A stretch of DNA of 27,488 nt, from contig MNCI01008611.1 in NCBI GenBank assembly GCA_015680685.1, forward strand, positions 36,918 through 64,405, in the 5' to 3' direction. Below the pieces are notes generated by a model, which ran no database searches, was not told the origin of the DNA, and saw only the letters and a program-made list of their open reading frames with translations. The translations under genes were made by a program, and so were the position numbers. The stretch is from Gnetum montanum (Eukaryota > Streptophyta > Gnetopsida > Gnetales > Gnetaceae). This document shows, one piece after another, positions 11,613-23,299 of the stretch (within the stretch, counting starts at the first letter, position 1; every line of letters starts with the position of its first letter).

Positions 11613-12667
11613 AGTCTTTGTTTATAGTTTTTAACTCCAACTTTACATCAACTAAACATGATAAGCAAATGACTATTTAATATTTCTACTACAATGAATT
11701 GCAATAACTTTTCTTCAGGTGATCTTCGCCCTTAGTGCCCATGTTCATACCATATTAGGTAACAAGTCCTAAAGGTAACATAGACAAAGATGACAAATTT
11801 TGTTTGTTGAATTTTTACCATTTATATCTAATTTTACCACTATTTATTACAAAGTTTCAGATTTGCCAAATGTAATTCCTTATTGATAGAATAAAGACAC
11901 CATGATAATGATCAATTTGTTTGGATAAGGATTCACGAGGAAGAAGTTCCCAATTTGGATCACCTCCCACAATGGGCCACAAAGCTATTCATAACTCAAC
12001 TACGATTTCCCTAATAGGCAACAAAGTTGTTCATAACTCAACTACCATTTCCCTAACCCTAGTACAATTGGAAATCAATCTAAGCATCTTCGTCTTTAAG
12101 CTCTTCTAAAATATATTCACCATTTTATAGCTTTATGTCCAGATTCCACACCATTTTTATCACATGTTTTTCTTATGTGATCTTACCACGAACGTGATGA
12201 AATAAAGGCACTATGATCATGAAGTAAAGAACAACCCATAATGATGATAAATTTTGTTTGGTTAATTTTCCGTATTTATGTCCAATTTTTACCACAATGT
12301 ATCACCATCTCTCTGACGTGATATTTCAGAGAATTCTCCAATCTGCTAAACCAGTCCAACTTTTCAAACTAATTTTCCAAAAACTGATGCTGACGATTGA
12401 ATACATCCACCAAGCAAGTTATGATTAGTATAAACATAACTAAACTTTCCCGACCCAAAATGAAATATACGCAAGAAAGAATTCTAAAGTACCATGGCTT
12501 CCTTTCCCGTTTCCACATGTTGCGTGTAAGTGGTATCCTATTCTGAGAGAGAGATGCATGCCGAAACATTGATACCAAAATTTTCAAGGCCTTTCTAGGA
12601 TAACTTTAACTGCAAATGTCAACCATCATGTACACGGCGTCTGATCAAAATTTTAGGTTTCTGATGG
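11613..12667. other. Intergenic region downstream of the transporter gene, with short diverged repeats
   Basis: No gene is seen. Two diverged copies of an AT-rich segment occur at about 11772-11845 and 12225-12297 (both contain AAATTTTGTTTG and a TTTTTACCA block), each with a nearby AATAAAG-C-C-ATGAT motif (11892, 12202). The 3' untranslated region of the transporter must lie at the right end of this stretch; I see no clear AATAAA signal for it on the minus strand. Confidence 0.5.
11976..12059 (+). repeat. Tandem repeat, 2 x 42 bp
   Basis: Units at 11976-12017 and 12018-12059 share CATAACTCAACTAC and ATTTCCCTAA with a handful of differences. It is a simple local duplication in intergenic DNA. 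Confidence 0.7.
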
Positions 12668-15600
12668 CTAAAATAAGGAGTTATTCAAGATAACTACATT
12701 ACCGTTAGCATGGGAGTACCATCGGTTTAAATAATGCATAGAAATTGCTGCAGAAATTAAACCTAAAACAGCCAGCGTAAAAATGGTGCTATTCTCCATG
12801 TTGTGATTGAAACCACCCTGCAAAATAAAATATTTCAGCCACATTCACTACTGCAGACGAATTGTATTTCCTGCTATGATAAATGCATACCATGGTAATT
12901 ACGAAAGCAACAGTTATTGAGGCCGGTATATGTGATAGGCAGATCACTCCAGCACGGAAATCTGTAGGAACGTATCTATAATAAAAAAAATGGCCATAGT
13001 CAGTTTAATAATGACATGAGTATGACTACGCGGAAAATGTACACTAAGACAATATAGAAATATGAAATTACATAAAAATGAAATGCAAATACATCAGCAT
13101 TGTCCTTGGATATTGGTACTAGTGAAAACCTTACATGCTTCTCAACCTTGCCAGGGAAGGTGATATTATACCAACACAAAAATGGAAGATGCAGAACAAT
13201 GCCACCAACACACCAACCTCCTGCAATGATATAGTGCTGAATAGTTAAGTTTTTTAATGTAGCATTTTCCCATCAAAATAACACTCTCTGGGACGAACAC
13301 TAATATTGGATTTGAAATTTCATAAAAATTTCAAAAAGTTCATAAACCTGATAATCATAAGCTGGTATTGCCAAAGAGAAACTGGCTGTGGCAAATATAG
13401 CAGTAAGATAGGTCTCTGGCCTCTTATGATATGGTCCACATAGGAGCCATGAAACCGCAAGACTGCCTAGCATTCTAAAACCTATGAAACAAGGGTAGAC
13501 CATGTTCAAATTGACTTCTCGGCCATCAGCCTGCAATATATTTACAATAAAATTAATGAAATGACAGCTAGGCAGAGTCCATTAAAATATTTTGCCAGGA
13601 AACAAATTAAGGATCTCCTGCTAAATTTTATAACTCAAATCATCTTATAATCATAAACTATGTATTTATAAATTATTTCAGCCGCAAAAACACCCTTGAA
13701 TGAAAAAATTTCATGGTAAAAAGAAATCGCAGCTGAAGCAGGAAAAGAAACAGTACATACACCAAACAAACAGAAAACAAATCGTATGCACACCAAAACC
13801 ATTACATTCTGCAGCAACCATCAATGCAGTTTTGACATATGAAGGGCATGTTTGGTTTCCAGATTCTGATGATGTTGAATCTGCAGATTCAACTGCTAAA
13901 ATTTTTTTTTAAAAAAAAATGTTTGGTGTATATATATAGTGACTGGGTCACCAAAAAGATAATTCCATTTATCTAAGAATAAACAAAACAGCATATAAAC
14001 TACCATCTACATTCCTTTTCCAGAGATATAACTAAACATTGTTCTATTACAACTCCTCCAGAATTTTGCACCATGCCTCAAAAAGAGCCAAAAAATTATC
14101 TGGTTTTGCAGACCTGAATCATTAGATTTCTGTGTGAACCAACAGATGCACCCTGATCTATTGCTGTTTGAATCTTTCATGATTTAACTTTTAAAGGCGT
14201 AGCCTCTTCAGGTTCGTGAATCTCTCAAATCAGCATCTATATTAGCACAGGTTCAATCAAATTTATGTAACACGGATGACATTTTGAACCAGATTGATTT
14301 TCCGACAGGATGTTACAATAAGAAGGATAAGAAATGACGTATGATTCATTAAACCTAATGCTTTTGGTTATTCAAAATGATGTTAGCTCTTTGGTGCTAA
14401 AGATAATAAACTACATGAAGAATACCAGTTTGACAGTTCATATGGAAGACAGTGCACTTCACAACCATAGGACACTAAATAATATGTTTCAGAACAGCAT
14501 CCTTGTTCAATGTCCTGTTACACTTGAGCAATAAACCCTTGATGAAGCAATGCGACTTTTCTTTTAAAAAAAATCTCCAAACCTATGGTTCACATGAGTT
14601 GAGAACGGGGAATATAAGAACGAAGAAGCATGCATCCAGATGAGTTTGAGAACGAGAGCTATTTTGTGGATCGTCCAACTACAACAGCCATTTTGTAGGC
14701 ACAACGCCAAATGTACGTGGAATGTGACATTAAAAAAATATTAAGATAAAATTTCAAAAAAGTTTAATAAAACATGCCATGATAAAGTTTAAAAGTCCTA
14801 GTAAAAATGCATAAGTAGAAGATATAATTGTCCATGCTTCCAAAGTCAAACCCTTAGTTTGACTATGTATGCATATTACCTTGATACTGAAATCAATGAG
14901 AGATTGTGCTCGCACAAAGAACTAAGTTCACATACAAAAAACACAACGACATGGACACTGAAGTCGCTAAGGATTACAGAATGCAAAATGTAACCATTCT
15001 GAGCAGGGAAAAAACTCACTGAGATACAAATGCAGATGCAGAGTGTTCAGATTATATAATAAAATAAGTAGCATCTGTAGCCAGGGTGTGGCTAGGACAA
15101 AACAGAGAGTGCAGCAAAGGACTCTCTTGATTAGGATATCTGAAATGAATGGGAGATATCAGAGATTTTGAGAAAACTGTCAAGATAATCCGCTTCACTT
15201 GACTTATCAGAATTTGATTACGGTCTCATATGATTTTACATGAAATGTTCCCAGCACTTTGAAGGAGCACGTTCCTATGCTCCCAGACTAGTTCCAGGAA
15301 CGTTCCCATTGTTCATGGGTGCTCCCGTGTCTGGGTTGCATTCCCAGGTGAGTTGGAACGTGCACCTGCACCAGGAATGTGGGAAGCAGCATGAAAATCA
15401 GAGAAGCAAACTCCTGAAACATAGGTCCTAACAGATAAACTCTTACAATCAATCCTTACTCAAGAATATCTAGTATTTAGATGAACAGAAGCACAGTTTT
15501 TCAACTCTTTGCATTTCCTAGGCTTACTATTGACTTGATTTGTTATTTAAGCCATTGAGAAGCAGTTCAAGTGGTTAGTTCATTATTTAAGAAGAATTTC

Positions 15601-18600
15601 TAAGCAAGAGATTGCTCTAGAGTCAAATTGTTATAGGTTCTGACAGCTATTTGACACAATATTTTCTATAATATATAAAGGCTACACATCTATAGAAAAA
15701 GCATGACACTAACTCTAAGCATACCTAGAACAGTTTCCCAAACATGTTCAATAAAACCATATGGCATAATTTAGTTTAGAAAGCCAATATTTCCCATATT
15801 TACTGATGATCAAGTAGGAATTTTAACAACATCACAGTTGGTCACGTTAGCTTAATCCCTAGCCTGAGATTGATATTGTGGAAGAATGTACCATAACTGT
15901 CAGCGACACAAACTATCCTTTGATAAACTAAGGGTTTCCCACGTATTCCATTATGAACCTTTAAGCTCAAGTAGAAATATGCAATCCTAAATCAACATGG
16001 CCTCACCACCAAGAATCTCACTAAAGCTTTCCATGCCTAAAATAAATTTGTGCTCTGATACCACTTGTGAAATCAAAGATAATTATAAACATAATTGGAG
16101 AAAATAATCTAAAAGAAAACTATCCCCACCGCAAAGTCATCATGATGAAGGAAATATTAAAGAAAGTGATTCTTTGCGCCCAAAGAGGGCAAACGATCGT
16201 GTAATACAATTCCATTGACTCTCACGACTCTCACAATAATAAATACATGTGGCTAACTGTAGATCAAGGAAGTGATCTCCATGTTCATCAAACCTTGTCA
16301 CGGCTGTTAGAGATGCGTGTTGTATCTGAAGACGTTTTCACATGTTTTTATGCTTTAAAGTGTCCCACAATGGTTTGATAGGTAGGATTTTTCATTCAAG
16401 CAAAGGACACTAACTTTATGTCAAATTATAAGTCAATGTTCTAAAAGACATTTGGAAAGATCCAAAAATCCTAATCCTACATGAAAGACGATGTACAGGC
16501 TTTGCCCTCATTTACTCATGAATAACTTTCATTGCACTGCAAAATACATTGTATGAGAATATGCAACTGAAGAAAGAGTGTAAAGCTTTTAAATTCTAAA
16601 AATTTTCGGTTTGAATTCTACAAGCTTTTTAATGATTTCATGAATCTGTTGCATTTTATTTAATATTACTCCATTATGAATGCTTTTAGTTTCTTTATGA
16701 ATGTTACTTGACGTCTTTTATAAGGTTTGATGATAAAAGAATGCTTAAAAATAAGAACTGAAAGTGATGTTTCTCTTTAAAGATCATAGATAATTTCTTA
16801 TATCTGCATTATTGTTTCATATGATTCTAAATTCAATGTTTCTTATTGATCTATACAATAACTTTGCATCAATTCTAAGCAATTTACAAACTATTTTGCT
16901 GCTACTACAACATAACTTTGAAATTTCTAATTCTTCTTGCTTGAGAGGACACAGAACAGGTTTGAATCATTTAATGTTTAGAGAATCATCATAAACACCT
17001 GAAGATCCAGGTCTTCAAAGTTCAGAAGGATATCTAGATGCAACATCAAGCATATACATGACAAAGTCCAACTACTTTCAAAATCCAGTTTCAAAATGAG
17101 TTCGCATGCTATTATTTTAAAATTTTATAGGTGGCCACAATCTCATCGCGAGTCACAGTTCCCTCATGTACCAAAGTTCATTCTAGGAACTTTAGCCTTC
17201 AACCATAACTCCACTGCAAGTTGCAGTCTTTTCCCAATCCTTGCCATGAGTGCACCACAAGCTGTGGTTAAACACATGTAACCATTGGATTTCAAGTTTA
17301 GCCACAACACAACCTTGCCACTAGACATGGTTTACTTGTGGAAAAGGACAAAACTGTTATCACAAATCCCAATGGTCTTCTAATCCTTTACAAATTTTCT
17401 CTGCGACCATTTCAAAGTCCCAAAGTAACTTCAATCAACACATAATTGGCTTTCAAGGGGTTGAAAAGGCCATTCACAATTCCACTGCACTGTACTGCAA
17501 CTCCACAACTCCACTGCAAATTGCAGTCTTCTCCCAATGCTTGCCACAAGTGCAACGCAAGTTGTGGTCAAACACAGGTGATCATTGGATTTCAGGTTTA
17601 GCCACAACACAACTTGTCACTAGACATGGTTTACTTGTGGCAAAGAACAAAACCCGTATCACAAATCCCGGTTCACAAAATTGCTCCGTGACCTTTTCAA
17701 AATCCCAAAGTAACTTGAAATCAACACATAATTGGCCTTCAATGTGTTCAAGGGGTTGAAAAGGTTATCCACAATTTGGTTTCTCTATCACTTTCAAAAT
17801 CTTCTAGATCCTTTTCGAATTTTTTTTTAGTTAATAATATTGGCAGTGAAATCTTCCCCAACTAAGGTTAGCACTGGCAGTGAGCTCTTCCCTAACTAAG
17901 GTTAGCATCGGTAGTTAATAATGGTGACGATGCCATTGTTAACAATATTGTTGGTATGCTTTTGTGAGACAATTCACAAAGCCTTCCCCTTCACGTCTGT
18001 CCCACTGGTTTCAATCCTTGTAAATGAAATAGTTAGCTAATAATGACATGTATGATATTTTCAGCTGCTTCCTACGTTCCAACATAGTGCACCTTGAAAG
18101 GATCCTTGATTAGGACTAAAAATCCCCATTTGCATTGGTGCTTCCAGCATGTACTGCCAACAAAAACATTTGCTCAAATTTGTAACAAACTGCCTTGTAC
18201 CAACATGTAAGTATTGATAATTACTTTTAAAGTGTCTTAGCCTCTGTGCAGCTAAACGTCTCATGATATTAGCAGATTAGATGCTGCCTGTAATTTGAGC
18301 AACAACCATGCACAGCTATTCAAACGCAAGACCATTTTGAAGCATATCTTCATCTTCATAATCCAATAAGATTTTTGCAAGATTGACTACCAACCAAGTT
18401 TTTTCTCCCTTGTTATGTATCATGTTTACTTGTAACTCATGCAACACTGAAAACAAATGAAGTCATGAAATAGGTATTCAACTGTTCAGCAGATAATGCA
18501 GAATACTATGATCAATGGGTAAATAGAATCTCATGTTAAAAAATAGTTGCCACATGATGTGTTTCTGTGAGATCACAGCATTCAAAAATATACTAGGTGA

Positions 18601-21600
18601 GAAGATGGCCATGAACAGAATCAAATCATGATAATGCTAACAACAATGTCACAACTCACAAGTGGTGCACAGGTGGATAAGCCAAACCAGTTAAGACCCC
18701 CGTACTACGGTGGTTCTGACATTTCTAGTTCTTATTGGTTATATTATGCAAAGGGAATGAGTCAAACACATAATCTCAGAGCTTCTGCAATATGTGTACA
18801 TGTAGTTCTTTCTTTCTTTCTTTCTTTCTTCTTTTTCTTTTTTTGTTTTTTGTTTTGTTTTGTTTTTTGGATGTAATGGTGCATTTTAACTTCATTCCTA
18901 ACAAAAACCCATGGCTAAATGTTTTTTTCTTGTCAATGTGAAAGGGAACCAGGACATGCCACTGTAAAACTTTATTGATACTTTTCCTGACATAATAAAT
19001 TTAGTACAGAGCTCTTCAAAATCTTGGTGCATTAATACTACCCCACAACACAGGATGCTTTGGCATAGTCCCTAAATAGCATGCTCCACTACAGTCCTTT
19101 GAAAATATCTACGTTTCACAATGATGGGGAACACAGGAACGTGTACCCAAATGAGTTTGGGAACGAGGAGCATTTTTTGGGAGCGAGGCTACACGCATGT
19201 GGAACATGAATATAAAAATTTTATAAGATATATATAAAAATATACTTTAAATATTATTTTTTATTAACACTTATTACCAATACGACAACATCAATTCTTT
19301 ACCTCTACCACTATAATTCTCAACTAAACAATTTCAATAGTCTAATTCTATGAAGCCTCAATGTTAAATATACTAACTCTATCAATTACAAAGAGAAAAT
19401 TCACGACAGTAAACTTAAAGTTTACTAAGAAATTTTAATAATTAAAACTTACCATCTTTGTTTTAATGTGAAAGTTTTAAATTTTATTTTAGTTTTTATC
19501 CTAAGATAGGTGAAATTTTTTATTTGCTTTTCTAGTGTTGATATTTTATTTTTAAAAATAAAAGGCTTTGAACTTTCATATAAAAACTGACTTTTAAATT
19601 TTCATTCTAATTAAATTCACCAAACATCATCTTATCACTAGCAGTCAAACTTACGCCATCAAAATCTTTATCTTCTATTCAAATTATAAATGTGTAGTTA
19701 AATAACTTGCAGTTAAAAATATTCATAATTCATAATGTCCAGATACATTCATTGTTCTATAGCTATTCTTAGCGTTAATATAATCTTGAATATCAAAAAT
19801 ATCTTTTCTGTGTCCATGTAGAGCATGTTTGCTGATTTGGTGGAATCTTTTTCAATTATTACCATATAGAGTTGCATTGATTTTGCATTAATACAGTTAT
19901 AGAACTTGTAGTAAACATTACACTCTATTGATTTCTTGGAATTGTTGATGCTTGGAATAAGTTCCCAATCAAAATGGAACACGCTCCCATATCCAGAATG
20001 CATGGAGTGCATAAATTTTTGTGGGAGTGCACTCCCGCATAACACTGGAAAATATAATATATAATATAATTTGCCCAAAAAATTTTCTTCGCTTACTTAA
20101 ATGCAAAGTAACATCAAAAGTTCATTAAAAAGTTCCTCTTTTTAAGTATTTCACCCTATATCCTGGGAATATCTTGGCTTTAAATGATCTCAGTTTGCAC
20201 TTTCCAAATGACGACAGAATGTTCTAAAATTGATTACATTTGTGTCTCCTTTTAAAGTAGTGAGATGCTCTTGCACCTGAAAAGGAGCTTGACTGTTATC
20301 TCATCTGCATTCATTCCTGCAAACTCACTACCACTTCAATTGTGTGTTTTTCAGAGTGAGGAAATGCTCAGCTTGTTGCTAGTTCACGCTTGCATGTAGT
20401 AGGTTTGTTTTGAATTTCTAATTTGATTACAATTTAACAAAGTTATCAACAAAATAGAATTAAAAAGCATTTGCATAATTTAGCAGGAGAATTTGAAGAA
20501 CGCTACATACAACACATAACGTATTGTGGTCAAAAGTGACTTACAATNATACAACACATAACGTATTGTGGTCAAAAGTGACTTACAATTATTGTGGGAG
20601 CCCACAGAATCCAAAAGACTGCAACAGCAAAATCTATGCATGCTTGAGCCCATGATAGTAACAGTATCTTTTTGTCTATGAAATCCTTCACTGCATTGAA
20701 GACAATATTTACATTATTTACAATTATAAACCAACAATTTAACTAAATTTGAGATCATGTCAAATGCTTAAATAGCATTAAAAAAACAATTCACATTTGT
20801 AACATGCAAGCAAATTTTTAAAAAATGTTTTTTAATAGAATAAGAAAATGAGTAATAAAAACAAATGAATACATTAATTTTTTTTCCTTTTGCAATAGGA
20901 TTTTAAAACTTGCTATACTAACCAGCCAAATAATATGCAAAGATGCTAGATTTTGGGGCCTTGAACTTAAAGAAACTGAAATTCTCCTCCCATCCATTGG
21001 CAATCAATAGAATGCATAGAACAGCACAAAAACAACCTACAAGGAAAGATAAATTGATTCCATGCTTCCCTGTTCCATGTACCAAAGCATTTGCTACTGC
21101 TGCACTTCCAATGGCTGATGCTCCTCCAGTATATGCAATCTTCCAAAATGTGTCATTTAACCAGTCTTGTCGGAAACCTAGCTGAAACAATGAGATTCTA
21201 AGCTCTCAAAAATAACATGTCATGTTTAAATAATCCATGCTACCAATTAAACCAGAATTACAAATGGGAACCTATATATCTACCTTCTCATGCTCTGCTA
21301 CCAGCCATGCCTCAAATGTGCACGATAATAGAAATGAAGCCGTCGTTGCTGAAATTAATCCTATCAAAATGCACTGGTAATTGCTACATAGCTTTGCCAC
21401 AAAACCAATTATGTATAAGTTGCAGCAGATCAAGGAAGCCCTTTTACGACCCCTAGAAGCAACCGTACAAGTAATATCAGTGAGTCTGACATAATTGCAT
21501 GGGCAAAACATGCTACAACATGATTACAAAAGGAAACTATTGAAATCATAGAAGAAATAGCCATGAGTTTTCCATGAAAGTTATTACAGTATATATGAAT

Positions 21601-22815
21601 AATTAAGTGCTAAAAACGTTTGATTCTTGAAAAGAAGAGAATTTCTATGAATAGACCACTTTAAAAAAAAAACTCTAAGAAGCTTCTTCAATTGAAAGAA
21701 AAAGATACTTGGCTCTATTCACCACCTTAGGTCGTGATCTTGATCAATTTTGATATTCATTCAACGAGTCTTGATACTTGAAATAAAAAATGAATTGAAA
21801 TAATGCTCATGAAGAACATTTGAATGTAAATACAAGCATGTATCAAACTTCAAAAATTTTAAAATAATTACAATGAACAAAATCGAAAAAGGAAAGGACT
21901 GTCCAGAACAAGGAAACTGTTTGTAACGCCAGTCAACTTGCAAATCAAAGTTTGCACGTCAATACGTGAGCCCAGAATTCTGTGTTTACACTAACATGCT
22001 TTGAGAGCTCAGATTAGCAAATGGAATGTGCCATATAAGAAAATTAATCCCAGGTTTCTTTAAAGCCTACAGTTAACTGGGAACGGGAACAAACAGATCA
22101 TTCAAACAAAACATCAAGCAATTACTCCCCTGTTTGTTAAAATTTTTCTGTGGAATTGTTCGTTGCATTTATTAAACTAAATGTCGCTCCATTTACCAAA
22201 CTGAAACCGAAATTCTAAGCCTTTTCATGTGATGTCCGGAATGAATAATGCAGCGCCTCTTAAAGAACAATAAAAATGACTTACGTGAAATCAGAGAAAA
22301 GCCCTAGCAAACTCCCGAGAACAGGGGCGCAAAGATGCGCAAAGCCGAAAAGAAGAGCAATGTGCTCCCGCAGAATACCATGCCGCTGGAAGAAAGCCTC
22401 ACCGTGGACCGAATGTAATGCTTCCGCCGCTGAAAATACAAATGCAATTCCACTAAAATCAATTTCAACTCTCTGTCTCTCTCTGTCTACCGCTGCAACA
22501 AAATCGACGCTAAAGAAACAAACAAAGAATGTACAAGAAAAAAAAACTTTAAGGAAAAAAGAAAAGCAGCAATTGCGCGTCACCTGCGGCGGCGAAATAC
22601 GGCCACAGAAAACGGCGCTGAAACACCGTCACGGAAGAAGGCAGCGTCACGGCGGACGAATCGGCGTAGATCGGCGAAGAAGCTTTGCCGGCGGTGCTGC
22701 TTCGGCGGCCAAGCACATGAATTCGGGCATAACTGACAGCGGCACATGCGCAGAAAATGAATGCGTAAAACCAGCGCGAAGGCTGCCATATCTCACTTTC
22801 GATCATCACGGCCAT
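12668..22815 (-). CDS. MFSD5-like major facilitator transporter (molybdate-anion transporter family), 9 exons, 470 aa
   Basis: Exons in coding order (window coordinates): 22815-22584, 22429-22285, 21452-21284, 21181-20923, 20690-20587, 13530-13348, 13220-13135, 12975-12891, 12817-12668. All introns are GT/AG, phases agree, and the joined frame is open to TAG. The protein is a multi-pass membrane protein of usual family length (about 460 aa). Visible marks are an N-terminal hydrophobic segment (residues ~14-35), the MFS motif A G-x3-D-x2-G-R-K-R at 120-130 (GLFSDFTGRKR), FEAWLVAEHEK at 172-182, RQDWLNDTFW just after, WAQAC at 282-286, WILWAPT at 295-301, ADGREV at 304-309 and YVPTDFRAG at 394-402. 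These match the plant clade of MFSD5-like proteins as I recall it. In this family, algal MOT2 is a molybdate transporter; the substrate of this plant clade is not established, so transport of molybdate is inference. The start at 22815 fits the usual plant N-terminus (MAVxIES). There is no internal stop, so it is probably functional. Confidence 0.9.
14597..15380. repeat. Repeat with GGAACG/GTTCC-rich ends, copy 1 (intron 5)
   Basis: The left end (about 14597-14720) contains ATGAGTTTGAGAACGAGAGC. The right end (about 15240-15380) is rich in GTTCC and CTCCC in the opposite sense. The left end matches the left end of the second copy at 19120. The inverted-end layout suggests a small DNA-transposon-like element, but I cannot fix exact ends or a target duplication. 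Confidence 0.4.
16052..16063 (-). other. Ty1/copia primer-binding site (tRNA-iMet type)
   Basis: The minus strand reads TGGTATCAGAGC, the classic complement of plant initiator tRNA-Met used by copia elements, preceded by a CACAAG spacer after a likely LTR end (TTTCA). It sits inside intron 5. Confidence 0.65.
16068..16245 (-). mobile_element. Remnant of a Ty1/copia LTR next to the primer site
   Basis: The sequence upstream of the primer site on the minus strand should be LTR. It contains TGTGAGAGTCGTGAGAGTC (near 16238-16220) and TTTGCCCTCTTTGGGCG, but I cannot fix the left border. No copia coding sequence is visible on the other side of the primer site, so only a fragment remains. Confidence 0.4.
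17208..17779 (+). repeat. Diverged tandem duplication, about 300-bp unit
   Basis: Unit 1 (17208-17507) and unit 2 (17508-17779) share the order CTCCACTGCAA, TTGCAGTCTT, TTTAGCCACAACACAAC, ACTAGACATGGTTTACTTGTGG, CACATAATTGGC and GGGGTTGAAAAGG, at an offset of 300 at the start. Small indels and substitutions show that the duplication is old. Confidence 0.82.
17842..17909 (+). repeat. Tandem repeat, 2 x 34 bp
   Basis: GGCAGTGA...CTAAGGTTAGCA occurs at 17842-17875 and 17876-17909. A third unit fades out after GGTAGTTAATAATGG. Confidence 0.75.
18807..18870 (+). repeat. TTTC / TTTTG microsatellite
   Basis: A run of TTTC units passes into a T-rich tract with TTTTG units. On the sense strand of the transporter transcript this is a purine tract deep in intron 5. 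Confidence 0.85.
19120..20045. repeat. Repeat with GGAACG/GTTCC-rich ends, copy 2 (intron 5)
   Basis: The left end (about 19122-19210) holds GGAACACAGGAACGTG and ATGAGTTTGGGAACGAGGAG. The right end (about 19958-20045) holds GTTCCCAATC, GGAACACGCTCCC and AGTGCACTCCC. The interior is very AT-rich without a coding frame. It is related to copy 1 at the left end; a non-autonomous DNA transposon is one reading. Confidence 0.4.
20507..20589 (+). repeat. Exact 41-bp duplication flanking a single N (probable assembly artefact)
   Basis: Positions 20507-20547 and 20549-20589 are identical, with N at 20548 between them. The copy contains the exon 5 splice donor (ACTTAC on the plus strand), so the donor appears twice. 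The pattern fits two contig ends that were joined without merging their overlap. Confidence 0.85.
22584..22815 (-). CDS. Exon 1 of the MFSD5-like transporter
   Basis: It encodes residues 1-77 plus the first base of codon 78. The donor is CAG|GTGACG. The exon is GC-rich compared with the AT-rich window and reads on into intron 1 without a stop for a few codons. It carries the first membrane segment and a variable, serine-rich loop before the conserved FQRRFL block. Confidence 0.87.
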
Positions 22816-22826
22816 TGCAGAAGCAT
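22806..22826 (-). promoter_or_regulatory. Out-of-frame upstream ATG overlapping the transporter start codon
   Basis: An ATG at 22826 opens a six-codon frame that ends in TGA at 22808-22806, just past the main ATG at 22815. Such an overlapping mini-frame could lower initiation at the main start. The sequence shows the frame; the effect is inference. Confidence 0.35.
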
Positions 22827-22843
22827 ATCACCAATCACTTTGA

Positions 22844-22888
22844 TCACAACCGGTAAACCTTCTTCTTCTTGATCATGAAGCACCGCAT
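22844..22888 (-). promoter_or_regulatory. Candidate upstream ORF (14 aa) in the transporter 5' leader
   Basis: An ATG at 22888 opens a 14-codon frame with a run of four lysines and a TGA at 22846-22844. It ends 28 bases before the main ATG. It matters only if transcription starts upstream of 22888. A weak TATA-like stretch at 22913-22920 (ATATAAT on the minus strand) would put the start near this point, so inclusion is uncertain. Confidence 0.3.
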
Positions 22889-22912
22889 CAAATTTGCGTT
22901 CAAGCATCCTCC

Positions 22913-22920
22913 ATTATATT
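22913..22920 (-). promoter_or_regulatory. Possible TATA box of the transporter gene
   Basis: The minus strand reads GAAATATAATGG about 100 bases before the main ATG. The position suits a plant core promoter, but the match to TATAAA is imperfect and the region is AT-rich, so this is weak. Confidence 0.25.
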
Positions 22921-23299
22921 TCAAAACGCTTCTCATTACTCTCCCTTCTTCTTCCGTTTTGTCTCTGGAAACTTTATTGCACGGTGGTGCAGAATTTTGA
23001 CCAGTCGGTCTCTATATCCAAGTGAATGACAGTCTGATGAAGCGTAGCTGAATATGCCAAAAAAGGCCAATGTGGGTACGATTGTGATCCACGATGCATA
23101 ATGGTTGTTATCGGGACATCACCGTCCAATTAACGGTAATAAAAAATGTCATAACTTCATTGCGATGAGACTGACGAACTCTTTATTAAATCCATGTGGA
23201 TTTTACTAAGTTGACGTGGACACCTTTAGCTCCCTAGGTAATCTATTTGCATTTGAGAGTCACGGTCTAGTAAGAACTTTGTAATCAAAGTCCTAGATT

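Larger units (their letters stand above)
13531..20586 (-). other. Intron 5 of the transporter gene (about 7.06 kb)
   Basis: The donor ATT|GTAAGT follows WAPTII and the acceptor TTGCAG| precedes ADGREV, with phase 0 kept. The intron is far longer than the other seven (73-832 bp). It holds repeated DNA listed separately: a copia LTR/primer-site remnant, tandem duplications, GGAACG-end repeats and a TTTC microsatellite. I see no other gene in it on either strand. Open frames inside it are short and have no family resemblance. Confidence 0.85.

Noticed and set aside
19749-20078. 109-codon minus-strand open frame in intron 5
   Set aside because: It lies in the AT-rich repeat with GGAACG ends, has no family resemblance, and no splice pattern links it to the transporter frame.
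22276-22872. 198-codon plus-strand open frame across exons 1 and 2 of the transporter
   Set aside because: It is the antisense of the GC-rich first exons and intron 1, has very high K/R content and no family resemblance. The minus-strand exons explain the region.
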